A stretch of DNA of 64,000 nt from Polietes domitor (taxonomy: Eukaryota; Arthropoda; Insecta; Diptera; Muscidae). Below are positions 24,144 to 37,060 of the stretch, piece after piece; positions within the stretch are counted from its first letter, which is position 1, and every line of letters starts with the position of its first letter. The stretch covers positions 40,586,852 to 40,650,851 of the forward strand of contig OX377622.1 of assembly GCA_947397865.1 (NCBI GenBank). Reading direction: 5' to 3'. The position numbers were made by a program, and so were the translations under genes. Below the pieces are notes generated by a model. That model had not been told where the DNA came from, ran no database searches, and worked only from the letters and a program-made list of their open reading frames with translations.

Positions 24144-25240
24144 ATTGATTACAGACCAAAAAAATGCAAACGAAAAAACTAAAATAAATTTTATTTTTTT
24201 TTCAATTTTTTGACCCGAAGAAAGTGATCACAGATTATTGTCTTTTTTTTCGTAGGCCCGTTCGTTTAGAAGTATGAAAGTTTAAAGTTTTGAAAAGTTT
24301 GAAAAAAATCACTTGTTTTGAAAATAAAATTTTTTTGAAAGTTATAAAAACAAATTATATGCTTTTTATTTTTTTAACATATGAAGTGATCACAGATTAT
24401 TCTCCGTTTTCTCGTAGGACCGTTAGTTAAGAAGTTATGAAGGTTTAAATATATTCTATTTTTTTTTTGACCCAAAAATTGATCACAAATTATTGTGTTT
24501 TTTAATTTTTTTCTCGTAGAGCCGATTTGTTACTTTAGTAAGTGAATACGTAAATTATGTTAAGATGTCATGTTTTGTACATATTGTTATGTTTTCTTTT
24601 TATATTATTTGAAGAACCCTGATGATGTTCTTCAAAGAAGGACGAAATATTGGTTAAAAATAAAGAACACAACAAAAAAAAAAAACAAAATTGGCCTTGA
24701 GCTTAAATTTTCGATATTTAAATAATAAATTCAAAATATAGGCCGAATATCAAAAAATCACATTTAAACTTGTAGAGCCGTAAGTTTAGAAGTTTCAAAA
24801 ATAAATTATATTTTTTAAATTTTTTGACCCAAAAAAGTGATCGCAAATTATTATACTTTTTCTCGTAGGGCCGTTAGTTTCGAAGGTATGAATGTTTAAA
24901 ATTTTGAAAATATATTTATTTTTTTTTAATTTTTTGACCCAAAAAAGTGATCACAGATTATTATCGTTTTTCTCGTAGGGCCGTTAGTTTAGAAGTGATG
25001 AAGGTTTAAAGTTTGGAAAATATATTTTATTATTTTTTTTAATTTTTTGAAAGTTATGAATGTTTAATGTTTTGAAAATATTTTTTTTACCCGAAAAAAG
25101 TTTAGAAGTTATGAAGTATGAAGGTTTAAAGTTTTGAAAATAAATTAAATTAATTAATTTTTTTTTTAATTTTTTGCCCGAAAAAGAGATCACAAATTAT
25201 TGTCTTTTTTCGTGGAAAGCCGTTATTTCAGAAGTTTAAC

Positions 25241-27138
25241 CGCATATATTGACTTCTTAGGCATAAAGTACTGCCACATCCTTGAGGTAAATAAAGAAAA
25301 GGCGACAATATTAGCTCAAATTCCAAAAAGATACTCAGACCAGCTGGACTATAAGCTTATTCTACAAAAATGGTCTGCTCAACATGCCCTTTCAGAATTA
25401 TAGGGTAGCTATTCTCTTCCAATCAAAAAGTATTTATTTGTAGGACTGTGTTGTTCTAATGACAATTGTTTCTTTCAGTGAAAACATCGCATACCAATGC
25501 AGACATATGTATATCCCCCACAAAATTTACAATTTTTAATACACAAATTTTTATTTCCAAAAATATTATATTATTATATTTTATATATATTTTTTAAGCC
25601 CGTATGTTGGCTTTTTACTCAGAAAGTCCTACCACATCCTTGTGGTAAATAAACGAATGGTAAAATCGAAAATTTTCGAACATATTTTCCCCCTTTTGGT
25701 ATTTTGTTAGAAAAAATGCAAAATCTATGACGAAGGTGTTGTAAAGGAAATGACAAAACTAATGTACTCCCCTCCCTATGTTGGAGGTACTACTCCAAAA
25801 AGATGAATCAATTTTTGTAATTAAAAAATCCATTCCCTTTCAGATTGTTATTGAAAATGGTCGTTTGGATGGACGAATGTCTTTGGGTGCAATCTTTTCT
25901 TTTAATTTTTTAACAAAATAGATGGACAAACTTCCAAAATATCAACACATACATCATGTTTTGAAACCAAACCGCACATTTTCACTATAGTGAAATTCTA
26001 TTTGTTTCCTGTGTCGACACGCAGTTTTGAAGGTCACAAGTAATGCCAACTTCTTTCTAGGCCACATGCAAACGTTGACACGTTGATGTTTCGAGCAAAG
26101 TTGTCAGTCATTCCATTCTCCTCCATCCCATTCATTATTTATAGGATCTGCCCACAACAAGAAATTACCATTAATTTGCTCGCCTAGTTTTCCTCCATTT
26201 TTTCAAAGGTCATTTGTTAGCGTAGTGAATTCACTTTTTTCCCAGTCGCCGTCCGTATCGTTATCGCCGTGTCGTTAAGGGTTTTAAACGGTTTTATGTT
26301 GACACTATCGATTTCACTTGACCTTTTTTTCGAGAACCATGACATGGTAAATTCAACAGTATCATTTATCCATTATTAACCCATTAACAATGATTGTGTG
26401 TAAATCCGCTTAAGTCTTCGAAATCCCAACATGACACAGTGGGACGCAATTTGTGGAATTCAAGGGGAGGGCTGAAGAAATTTAAAACTTTTATTTGGAA
26501 ATATTAAAACTTCAACATACTTAATATATTAGACCGTGCTACACAGTGGGTCATGGAAATGTCTATAAAATACAGTAGACGCCAAACAAGGCACTGTACT
26601 CAATTTTTAATTTTCTGGTCCACTTCTTGAAGTATATAATCAATCGTATCGAAATCGAGAATCATACAGTCCATAATAATCAAGCTGGAAATTTGAGAAA
26701 GTAAAGCCTAAAATGTTAACTAAAAATCTTAAAAAATACCTCCAAAAATCGACCACTGTGCAAGGTCACATTGGAAACAGTGCGAGTAGTAAAACAATTC
26801 CAACAAATCCCCACCATAAAATGATATTTTAACATGCCAACAGCCGCAGGCGGTGTGCGGGTGGGCTTTGCTCTTGGCTACCTGGACTACCGACAAATCA
26901 ACCAACCAACCGACCACTTAATAAACGGACAACAGTGGTTTGGTCACTGTCCATCCGTATCCGATGTAGGGGCTTGTCTGGTTTTGTATTGTTTTGATTT
27001 GATGCTGATTTGCCGCCCAAACCGATGTTGATGACAACAATTGTTGATGGTGCGGTGTGGTGGTGGGCCTCCCTGATATCCAGTATTGGCCAGTAGCCAT
27101 TTGGTATAGACGTGGGTGTTCGTGTTACTCCTACTTAC
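25241..27138. other. Intron sequence before the 27-kb exon, largely single-copy
   Basis: A short motif pair (GCCACATCCTTGAGGTAAAT at 25273 and ACCACATCCTTGTGGTAAAT near 25631) is repeated. Otherwise nothing recognised; no exon signal besides the one at 27139. Confidence 0.45.
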
Positions 27139-27363
27139 CCCTAATTTAATGACACTCGTTACTATGGCTGCATTCCAACTGTTCTCGATGCGCAATAGCT
27201 CTTGACGTGTCTCAACACTTAGGTAACGAGGCTCGTGTCCAGCGCTCTGCAGCAGAAAACAATGCTGGCGACTGTCCACCGTTTCCGATTCCTTGACAAC
27301 GCGGAACATGGTCTGATAGACTTTGTAGACGACTAAGGCTTTCGTTAAACCGGCTACATTAAG
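27139..27363 (-). CDS. Syn2: Gamma-syntrophin-like exon encoding the second half of the PH domain
   Basis: This 75-codon exon reads LNVAGLTKALVVYKVYQTMF at its start and ends IVTSVIKLG. It continues the PH domain after the TPP end of the 60-kb exon. VYKVYQTMFRVVKESE, RQHCFLLQSAGHEPRYLSVE and the closing helix TRQELLRIENSWNAAI are near-diagnostic of gamma-syntrophins. The acceptor is a pyrimidine-rich tract ending CATTTGCAG just above 27363, and the donor is GTAAGT at 27133-27138. The exon is phase 0 at both ends, so it joins its neighbours without changing frame, and it has no internal stop. It is separated from the upstream exon by 32.9 kb filled with repeats. It looks intact and under constraint, unlike everything around it. 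Confidence 0.9.
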
Positions 27364-27631
27364 CTGCAAATGGAAATGGAAATGAGAATGCAAATAAAAT
27401 TAATTATAAGGAAATTTAATTAGCATATTATGTTGAATATAAAGTAGAGATAATGAAACGAAAGGAATGGAGAGTAAAAAAATTAACAAATTAAAGTAGT
27501 TAGAAAGGCGGTAAAGTTTGACCGAATTTTAGATGCTCTTCACCACAACTGGCAGTACACTCGCTGGCAATTTGTTATGATCTGTAGAGATGGTGTGGCA
27601 ATTACTTCCTCTTGCAATAGCTTGCGGGGGG
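27364..27631. other. Intron end next to the 27-kb exon
   Basis: Contains the polypyrimidine tract on the minus strand (TGGAAATGGAAATGAGAATG on plus). No repeats recognised. Confidence 0.5.
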
Positions 27632-28760
27632 TTTAATTAATTTGAAGAAAATTGGTTCAGATTTAGATAAAGCCCCCATACGAATTTCACTCCCGATTTG
27701 GCTCTTTTCACTCTAAATACCACATATTTTAACAGATTTTCTTCAGATTTGGCTAAACAACTTATATTTAAACTAGGAACACCTATGGTGAAAATAGGTC
27801 AGTTCGGTTCAGATTTATATATAACTCCCATTAAAATTCCGTTCCCAATTTGAATTTTTCCGCTTTATAATCCTCATATTTTAACAGATTTTCTTCTAAA
27901 TTCGCAAAAAACCTTATATTTCAACTGGAAACATCTGTGGTAAAAATGTGTTAGATCGGTTCAGATTTATATATAGCTCCCATACAAATTTCGCTCCCGA
28001 TTTGACTTCTGCCGCTCTAGAAACCACTAATTTTATCAGACTGTCTTCAGATTTGGCAAAACAACTTATATTTAAACTAGGAACACCTATGGTGAAAATA
28101 GATCAGATCGGTTCAGATTTATATATAGCTCCCATTAAAATTTCGCTCCCAATTTGAATTTTTCTTCTTTACAAACCACATATTTTAACAGATCCTCTTC
28201 AAATTAGGTGAAATATCTTATATTTGTTCTATAAACAGCCATGGTGCTAATGGGTCAGATCGGTTCAAATTTATATATAGCTCTCACACAAATTTCATTC
28301 CCGATTTAACTTTTTCCACTCTATAGACCACATATTTTATCAGATCTTCTTCAAATCTTTCAAAATATCTTATTTTTCAACTAGAAACATCCATAGTGAA
28401 AATGGGTCAGATCGGTTCAGATTTACATATAGCTGCAATACAAATATCGCTCCCAGATAAACCTTTTCCGCGTAGAAACCACGAGTTTTCACCGAATTTC
28501 TTCGAACTGAGCATAACACGTTATATTTGAACTGGAAGAACTTATTTTTAAAGTTAGTCTCTTTATTCCATATGTGGATATAGCCCGATACAAATATTCT
28601 TTTCGATTTGACAAATTGGACCAGGTCATATTAGCCTTTGATTAGGAAACATACAAAAATTCCCGTTTTCACTTTTTTACCGAGTTGAATTGTATTCGGA
28701 TAGAAAGTGGAGTGTATCATATAGTCGACCCCGCCCGTCTTTAGCCTTTCCTTACTTGTT
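27632..28760 (-). mobile_element. Family A element, GTCY end missing
   Basis: Starts at the core edge (TTAATTTGAAGAAAATTGGT) and contains five or six diverged units. Ends with GTGGAGTGTATCATATAGTC, a stem with one changed base (AGTCGACCCCGCCCGTCT), and CCTTTCCTTACTTGTT. Confidence 0.78.
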
Positions 28761-28889
28761 TTATAAGTAGCATTAGATGTCAACCCGTAAACAGGTTCTA
28801 GAACTTGATGATATAGTTACAGAAATGATAGATGATGAATAAAAGTCTATATTTAAATGCATGTACAGAAATTTATTTATAAAATAATT

Positions 28890-29480
28890 AGTTTTGCTAA
28901 AGAAACAAAAAGTTTTGGGAAAGAATATAATATGGGATATGTGGGCGGTGATCGGTGATCCGTGGGCGTGGGCGTGGGTGGGATCGGTGATCTGTGGCCG
29001 TGGGTGGTGCCAAATTTCAGAAAGTTTGGCCCAAAAATAAATTTGGGTTCTATGGACGGTGGGAGGTGGGCGTGGTCAATTTTGATGAAACTTTAATTTA
29101 TTCTTAATTGAGGTAATAGAATGTTCTGTGCCAAATTTCAAAAAGTTGGGCCAAAAATAAATTTCTGTTCTATGGGTGGTGGGCGTGTCCAATTTTGATG
29201 AAACTTTATTTTATTCTTAATTGAGGCAATAAAAGGCTCTGTGAAAAATTTCAGAAAGTTTGGACCAAAAATAAATTTTGGGTTCTATGGGCGGTGGGTA
29301 CTGGGCGTGGCCAATTTTGATGAAACTTTATATTTTTCTTAATTGAGCTAACCAAAGGCTCAGAGCAAAATTTCAACATTCTACGAGCACTCCGTATAGT
29401 TTTTGCCAAACTTTGTATGAACAAATACTTCTGTGGGGCGCACCGTGTATTATCTGCGGCAAAAACGCCCAAATTTCATG
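28890..29480 (+). repeat. G-rich minisatellite and three 113-122-bp tandem units
   Basis: 28940-29005 is GTGGGCGTGGGCGTGGGTGG-like. Units sharing CAATTTTGATGAAACTTTA start at 29077, 29190 and 29312, each with a GGTGGGCGTGG-like motif and AAAAATAAATTT. The GTGGGCGTGG motif recalls the 118-bp array at 49-50 kb but the units are otherwise different. Confidence 0.65.
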
Positions 29481-30089
29481 CGCCCAAATCTCGACTTTAC
29501 TGATTGAATTTTGCAAGGAACATTCCTATTAAGCATATTCTAAAAGATTTTATCAACATCAAATTTTATCATAAAGCTCATAAATGCTGAAATAGTTGAA
29601 AATTTTATCATTATAGAGGTTATTTTATTGGGATGTATCTCGGAAACCATGTATCGTTTAGTTCGTAGAAAATAAGAGCTCTTGCGGTGTTCTTTTGTAT
29701 TTAAAAAAGTATATTTATAAAACGTATGAGTACCTTTTTGTTTTCCTTTTAAGACATTGGTTTACCTGAAGTTTGTATTTATTTAGTATTGTTAATTTTC
29801 TACAGCATAAAACTATTTTCGCGAGGCCGACCGATGCCTCGGCAAATATTGTAAACTATTGTCTTATTTGTTCATTTTAAAAAGAATATTCTGCCAACAT
29901 CGATTGAATTACTGAAATGGTAAAACCTTCCAAGTCAAAAATGTAGCAATACTTTCTTCGTTGTTCTCTGTTAAATTCTAATAGGAATATTTCGAATGGT
30001 GAGATTGACGATCATATAGAGGACTTCACAGCTATTTTAAATTCAATGAGTGAACGGCATTCAGAGAGGATTGATATTAGGAAAAGAAG
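29481..30089. other. Intron sequence, nothing recognised
   Basis: No repeat family, exon or inverted termini seen. Confidence 0.45.
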
Positions 30090-30731
30090 AATTTGGTACA
30101 ACATCTTATAATCCAACTAGAAACACCTATGCAGAAATTGGCTAAGATCGGTTCAGATTTAGATATATCCCCCAAACAAACGACGCCCCCGATTTGACAT
30201 TTTCCGCTCTATAACCCACATATTGTACCCGATTTTCTTTAAATTTGGCACAACATCTTATAATCTAACTAGAAACACCTATGCAGAAATTGGGTAAGAT
30301 CGGTTCAGATTTAGATATAGCCCCCATACAAATGTCGCTCCCGATTTGACTTTTGCGCTATAGAAACCACATATTGTACCCGATTTTCTTTTAAATTGGC
30401 ACAACATCTTTTCCAACTAAACAAAACTATGGTGAAAGTGTGTAAGAGCGGTTCAGATTTAAATATAGCCCAAATACAAATGTTGCTCCCAAAAGTTTAA
30501 CCGATTTTGGCCAAACTATACATTTTATATTTCACCTATTTCGTTCCAGGTTTCATTATATCCTCATACAAATGTCCTTTCCGATTTAACATTTTTTGTC
30601 AAACACATACATTTACAGGATACAAAGAACCTTCCCGTTTTCACTTTATCACCGAATTGAATTGTATTCGGATAGAAAGTGGAGTGTATCATAGAGTCGG
30701 CCCCGCCCGACTTTTGCCTTTCCTTACTTGT
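30090..30731 (-). mobile_element. Family A element, GTCY end missing
   Basis: Two to three core units, then the hairpin end with AGAGTCGGCCCCGCCCGACT and CCTTTCCTTACTTG. The hairpin-side 250 bp match the copies at 12906 and 33713 closely, indicating the same young subfamily. Confidence 0.8.
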
Positions 30732-32967
30732 TTTTAATTGTTTATCCCCTGATGATGGTTGACGAAGGCAACCGAAATATTGGGAAAATATAATAAAAAT
30801 AAATAATAAAACAACACCACCTGTTCTTACATGGCCTCAAGCTGAATTAATCGATAAGAAAATTAAACAAAAATATTTTTTGAAAACAATCCAAGAATTT
30901 GCAATCGCTTAACTTTCGAAAAAAAATTTTGTCATGACTCATATATAATCCCAATAATAATAATAATACGGAGAAAATAAATCCGAAAAAATTTATTTTT
31001 TTAGAAAAATTATTTTCTACTTTTAAAATCATTTTGTTGCTACCATATATATAATTGCTAAATAGTGGAAAACAAATCCCAAAAATTAGACTTTTCTTTT
31101 TGTAAATTCCAATAAATATCCACTTTTATGATTTTCAATGTTTGGTTTTAGCGAGACTCAGAAATATTTACTATATCAAAATTTATTGAATTTTGGCCGT
31201 CAACAAACGATTATGGTTCATTGTGTGCTTAAATATCAAATATAAATATTTATATTTTTTGAAAAATTCGTCTGCTCAAAATATCGAAAATAGAGTTTTT
31301 CTTTCTTGAACTTTTTCTTTCCCAAGAAATCGGGAAGTTTCGCGGGAATTCTTGGACAATCTGAAGAACATAGATGGCTGTCATCTAGTTTGCCAATGAC
31401 AATCTGACAAGTTCATCTCTGGTGTCTTACCAGACTTACCAAATGCATATAAATCAAACACATATTGCCTCCCTCTACTACTCTACTAATGACGACTCGT
31501 ACATGGCAGTAAGTTTCCATGAAAATATCATTAACCTACAATAATTTTACTATTAAATTTTTCCGCAGAATCCGGGATTTAAAACTGACGGATTTTCCGG
31601 AAATGGAAATTTAATGCCAAGGGCCTTTTGATTAATAGAAATTTCTTTGGTCGAAGCTCGACGGAAATTCTCATAGGCGTAGCTGAGTTTAAATCTAGAC
31701 CATTTGATAATTAGGTCTTTCCATTAGGCCATACGAAAACTTAAAATTTTCTATTATTCTTCCAGCCAGTCACTCAGTTTTTTCCATTTTGTTATTTTTT
31801 GCTGAAGACATACTGGCGATTCTTAAAATTTTCGCTCTTAATAAAATGCTACCACCCTTTGGTTTATTTATAATCATCTTTAACCAAATTCATGTAATCA
31901 TTCTGCAGCAATATTTTAATTTCGCTTGCGTTGCCTTCTATTTGTTATGCCGGACACAGACAAGCTGTATGAGCAAATTTCAAAAACATTTAACCTTCAT
32001 CTGCAGGATCATTACATCCTTTCAGGGTTATCGTTACAATTCCCCCCTTAGTAGTGAAATTTTGTGGTATATCTTTCATGACATGTGACATCATTGTTCT
32101 ATTGTCGACCACATCTTTTACGGAGGGGAGGGAGCCATAACCAAATAATAAAGGACATTATTATGTACTTCAAGGCAGCCAAATAAAATTAAGCAACAAC
32201 ATCCTCCCCCCCCCCCCCTCCTCGACCATCAGGAAAAAAGAAAACAAGACATACGGCACCAAACAAAAAGCATAACAAAACAACAAATTTCGAAGTCTGA
32301 CAGTTCGTGCGACTGAGCGACTGGTTTACGAGTTCGCAACACATGTTGTTGCAGGCATTCATGTTGTTGACGCTGCTGTTAAGCAACCAAAAAAGCAAAA
32401 ACTTTTCGTGTCAGAGATTTTGATTAGGGCCAACAAATTTCAACAAACACCAATCTATTCCATTGGAATAGATGAAGCATTGGAATAGAGAAGCAGCAGG
32501 AGCAGTAGCAGAAGGACCAGTAGCCGCAACAACGACGCCGATACCAAGAAACTGAAACGGCTGTCAGTTGTTTCACTTAGGCTCCCCCCGCTGTCCTTAG
32601 CAGCCTTGTATAGCTATGGTGCGGTGGAGGGATGGTGGGCAAGGAATATCGGTCCTTAAAGCGAGAAACTAAGTTCAAAAGCAAACAGAAATGCTTGTGG
32701 TTTATGGGGCTTTTTTTTAAGGCAAAGACATAGAAAAGTTTTGAATCTATTTGATTTTAAAGTCCATTAAAAGTTGAAAAGTTGTTTAATTTGTTTATCC
32801 TATGAAAAATGAGTTTAAGTTGCTATTTTTCCCCGATGTTCGTTGTATGATTTCGAAAGTGCATTAAATATAAAAAGGAAGTCATCAAATCAAATCAAAT
32901 GCGTTTAATGCGCTGATATAGAAAAAAATTGATGGCGGATATGAAGGAATATAAAAATCAACGAAAG
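30732..32967. other. Intron sequence with one retroelement-like tail motif
   Basis: 30747-30785 reads CCTGATGATGGTTGACGAAG then ACCGAAATATTGGGAAAATA, resembling 24616-24665. Elsewhere: a run of C near 32207, CAGCAGGAGCAGTAGCAG near 32492; no exon recognised. Confidence 0.4.
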
Positions 32968-33010
32968 CAAGTAAAAAGGCCATGGAGTGCATTCCACATT
33001 ATTGCCGGGC
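32968..33010 (+). mobile_element. Remnant of a family B hairpin end
   Basis: GTAAAAAGGCCATGGAGTGC followed by ATTCCACATTATTGCCGG matches the B terminus with the hairpin deleted. Confidence 0.45.
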
Positions 33011-33344
33011 GATATTTACAAACTTAGGCACCTAGAGCGATAAGTACTCTTTATTGTCTTTTCCTTTGGACCAACAGGGGCATATGAGTATCTTTGTTCT
33101 TTGGTTGCAAATGAAACAGAAATATCATATTTATTTATTTCGTCTTTGGAATGCAAGTTCCATACAGATTATATCTAACAAATTTTTAAACTTATTTATA
33201 TTTATTATAAGATAAATCGATGCCAAACAATAAAAATTTTTATATTATAAAATTAGTTCTATTTTCATGGAACATTAAAATTGGACAATGTAATCTGGAA
33301 AAGCAAAAATGAAAACTCTTTGGGGAAAATATTATGATGTGCTA

Positions 33345-33560
33345 AGTGTTAATCGATTCCTTAACTCCTTTCGAGAGTTATCGTGTACACCAGCCAGCCA
33401 GACAGACGGACGGACGGACAAGGCTCAAACATCTTAAAAAGTCGTGAAACGGATTTGGTCCAAACATACTTAGGGTCTTAAGTCACTCCGTCAATGCGTT
33501 ACACTTTTTGTCTGTCCCAAATGATATATATCCTCCTACTCTGCAGAGTGAGGGTATCAA
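33345..33560 (+). mobile_element. Family C element, GTCY end only
   Basis: AACTCCTTTCGAGAGTTATC, CAGACAGACGGACGGACGGA (33401-33420) and TTAGGGTCTTAAGTCACTCC, ending CTCTGCAGAGTGAGGGTAT. The terminal stem is CTCTGCAGAG, a perfect palindrome. Confidence 0.7.
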
Positions 33561-33712
33561 AATCCCCAATTATCTCCAAAATATAATAAAGAAGTTGTTT
33601 TATTTCAAAGAATTCGACCAAAACAAAAATAAATTACGAATGATTTGTCGATTTATCAACAATCTGGGAATATTTTGATCATACTATGTCGTGAACAAGC
33701 ACCTTATTAACC

Positions 33713-35705
33713 AGTAAGGAAAGGCTAAAGTCGGGCGGGGCCGACTCTATGATACACTCCACTTTCAATCCGAATACAATTCGGTGAAAAAGGTAAGGTT
33801 TTTTGTATCCTGTAAATGTATGTGTTTGACAAAAAATTTTATATCGGAAAGGACATTTGTATGAGGATATATTGAAACCTGGAACGAAATAGGTGAAATA
33901 TAAAATGTATAGTTTGGCCAAAATCGGTTAAACTTATGGGAGCAACATTTGAATTTGGGCTATATTTAAATCTGAACCGATCTTACCCACTTTCACCATA
34001 GTTTTGTTTAGTTAGATTATAAGATGTTGTGCGAAATTTAAAGAAAATCGAGCACAATATGTGGCTTTTAAAGCGGCAAAAGTCAAATCGGGAGCAACAT
34101 TTGTATGGGGGCTATATCTAAATCTGAACCGATCTTACCCAATTTCTGCATAGTGTTTCTAGTTGGATTATAAGATGTTGTCCCAAATTTAAAGAAAATC
34201 GGGTACAATATATGGTTTCTAGAGTGCAAAATTCAAATCGGGAGCGACATTTGTATGGGGCCTATATCTAAATCTGAACCGATCTAGCCCGCTTTAGCCA
34301 CAGGAGTGTCTAGTTAGATTATAAGATGTTGTGCCAAATTTAAAGAAAATCGATTAGAATATGTGGCATTTAAAGCGGAAAAAGTCAAATCGGGAGCGAC
34401 ATTTATATGGGGCTATATCTAAATCTGATCCGATCTTATCCAATTTCTGCATAGGAGTTTCTAGTAAGATTATAAGATGTTGTGCCAAATTTAAAGAAAA
34501 TCGGGTACAATATATGGTTTTTAGAGCGCAAAATTCAAATCGGGAGCGACATTTGTATGGGGCCTATATCTAAATCTGAACCGATCTAGCCCGCTTTAGC
34601 CACAGGTGGGTCTAGTTAGATTATAAGATGTTGTGTCCGCTTTAGCCACAGGTGGGTCTAGTTAGATTATAAGATGTTGTGCCCGCTTTAGCCACAGGTG
34701 TTTCTAGTTAGATTATAAGATGTTGTGCCAAATTTAAAGAAAATCGATTTAAAGCGGAAAAAGTCAAATCGGGAGCGACATTTATATGGGGCTATATCTA
34801 AATCTGAACCGATCTTACCCAATTTCTGCATAGGTGTTTCTAGTAAGATTATAAGATGTTGTGCCAAATTTAAAGCAAATCGAGTACAATATGTGGTTTC
34901 TACAGAGGAAAATGTCAAATCGGGAACGACATTTGTATGGGGGCTATATCTAAATCTGAACCGATTTGACCTATTTTCACCATAGATGTTCTTAGTTTAA
35001 ATATAAGATGTTTTGCCAAATCTGAAGACAATATGATACAATATGTGGTTTCTAGAGCGGAAAAAGTCAAATCGGGAGCGAAATTTGTATGGGAGCTATA
35101 TATAAATCTGAACCGATCTGACCGATATTTACCATGGGGGTTTCTAGTGGAAATATAAGATGTTTTACCAAATCTGAAGACAATCTGATACATTATGTGG
35201 TCTCTAGAGCGGAAAAAGTCAAATCGGGAGAGAAATTTGTATGGGAGCTATATATAAATCTGAACCGATCTAACACATTTTTACCACAGGTGTTTCTAGT
35301 TACAATCTGAGATGTTTTGCCAATTTTAAAGAAAATCTGCTGTAATATGTGGTATCTAGAGTGAAAGGAGTCAAATCGGGAGTGAAATTCGTATGGGGGC
35401 TATATCTAAATCTGAACCGATTTTCTTCAAATTAAATAGCGTTCGTCCTTATCCCGAAAAACATCGTTGTGCATAGTTTCATTTGGTTCTGTCTACAATT
35501 GCGACCTGTATCGTGATTACAAGAATAGATGGACGGACGGACGGACGGACGGACGGACAGACAGACAGACAGACGGACATTGCTAAATCGACTCAGAAAG
35601 TGATTCTAAGACGATCGGTATAATTAACAATGGGTCTATCTCGTTTCATTTTGGGTGTTACAAACAAATGCACAAAGACATAATACTCTCGTGGAGTGTA
35701 TAAAA
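33713..35705 (+). mobile_element. Family A element, complete, about 2 kb, with internal 46-bp triplication
   Basis: Starts AGTAAGGAAAGGCTAAAGTC with hairpin AGTCGG/CCGACT. It has more than ten core units of mixed subtypes. CCGCTTTAGCCACAGG recurs at 34591, 34637 and 34683, a 46-bp triplication inside one unit. The GTCY tract is at 35527-35576, and the end is GTGGAGTGTATAAAAA. A small deletion sits in the hairpin-side block relative to the 12906 copy. Confidence 0.85.
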
Positions 35706-35987
35706 ATTGCATTAATTTCCTTCCAGACAATGAAATAGTGGTCTATTGTTGTAATTGATGCATACGTCATTTTTTAATTTCAAACTAAAATTTAGTTCAA
35801 AAATTTTACTCAGTTTATAGTTTAAAACTACTTTTGAGTAAATTTTATTTGATTTGAGTAAGTACGTTAATTTTTGTAAATTTCCCCATGAAAAATGTTT
35901 GCTTGTGTGTTTGGCTATGAATACTGAAATTTTTAATATATAATATTTTCGAATCATTGGAAATGGGAACAATACCTAGGAAAAAAA

Positions 35988-36590
35988 AGTAAGGAAGGTT
36001 AAAGTCGGGCGTGGCCGACGATATGATACCCTACACTTAGTCATTATACACTATTATTAAAAGGTCATTACATTTGAACCGCGTGATATACGATGCAGCT
36101 ATAACAGGAGTATATACTACAAATTCCATACTTCTATCTGTATTTGTAAGAAAATTTGAACACAAACTTTGAATGGGAGCTATATATAAATCTGAACCGA
36201 TCTATCCTATTTTTACCAGAGCTGTTTCTAGTTGAAATATACGGCGTCTTGCCAAATTAAAGGAAAATCTGTTGAAATATGTGGTTTCTAGAGCGGAAGC
36301 AGAAATTTGTATGAGAGTTATATCTAAATCTGAACCGATTTGCTTCAAATTAAATAGCGTTCGTCCTTATCCCATAAAACTTCGTTGTGCAAAGTTTCAT
36401 TTAGTTCTAACAACAATTTCGACCTGCACTTTGATTACAAGAATAGATGTACATACGAACGGACATCGCTAAATCGACTCAAAAAGTGATTCTAAGTCGA
36501 TCGGTATAATAAACGATGGGCCTATCTCGTTTCCTTTTGGGCGTTATAAACAAATGCACAAAGACATTATACCCTGTGGTGTAGGGTACA
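35988..36590 (+). mobile_element. Family D Helentron/DINE-like element, complete short copy (about 0.6 kb)
   Basis: AAGTAAGGAAGGTTAAAGTC with stem GTCGG (36004-36008)/CCGAC (36015-36019) and subterminal TACCCTACAC (36027-36036). One core unit related to A follows (GGGAGCTATATATAAATCTG). The end is ATACCCTGTGGTGTAGGGTA; GTGTAGGGTA (36579-36588) is the exact inverse of the 5' subterminal repeat. Confidence 0.8.
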
Positions 36591-37060
36591 ATAATAGCAC
36601 AAAACATTTCGTGTAAAAATAATAATTGTGATGTGTCGGATGATATCTCGTTGAATGAAAGAGAATGTTAATAGAAGATTGAGGAGTCATTTAATTTAAA
36701 ATTTTACTGATAGTATTAAATACTTTATAGCAAGTTCCTTTCAATCGACAAAAAGTCGATTACATTTTCCTTTTTGATATCCTAATTAAAATTTCTTTTC
36801 TGACCTGCGGAAGATATTCGTCACCTACCAAACTCTGATAAAGGTAGTGAGCAGCCAAGCAATAAATTTGTAGACATTTATAAATAATTTTGCATCAAAT
36901 TCCATGTATTTGTAATTTGATTTTGAATATACCCACAAAATCCCCAAAATATATTATGAAATCCCCAAAAAAATCCCCTGTCCCCATTTCGTATTTTTTG
37001 TTCTTTTGACCATCATAAAATCCCCAGAGTTGGGGACAACTCTCCACATCTGGCAAGCCA
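36591..37060. other. Intron sequence, nothing firmly recognised
   Basis: At 36795-36905 there is distant similarity to the fold-back element (AGCCAAGCAATAAATTTGTA); 36940-37040 is rich in AAATCCCC. No gene seen. Confidence 0.4.

Larger units (their letters stand above)
22800..25240 (+). repeat. Tandem array of about 110-145-bp units, broken by a SINE and a fold-back element
   Basis: The unit contains TGATCACAGATTATTGTC, TTTCTCGTAGGGCCGTTAG, TTTAGAAGTTATGAAGGTTT and a long T run with TTTTTTGACCCGAAAAAAG. Copies of TGATCACAGATT occur near 23098, 23240, 23426, 23536, 24226, 24389 and 24949, with variants between. The array is interrupted at 22911-23060 and 23618-24178. I do not recognise the family. 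Confidence 0.75.
12253..27138 (-). other. Intron of the syntrophin gene, 14,886 bp
   Basis: Runs between GTAAGT after the 27-kb exon and CAG before the 12-kb exon. It contains family A, B and C copies, the AGGTCA-rich minisatellite at 19885-21315 and the tandem array at 22800-25240. The parts next to both exons (12253-12900 and 25241-27138) are free of recognised repeats. Confidence 0.8.
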
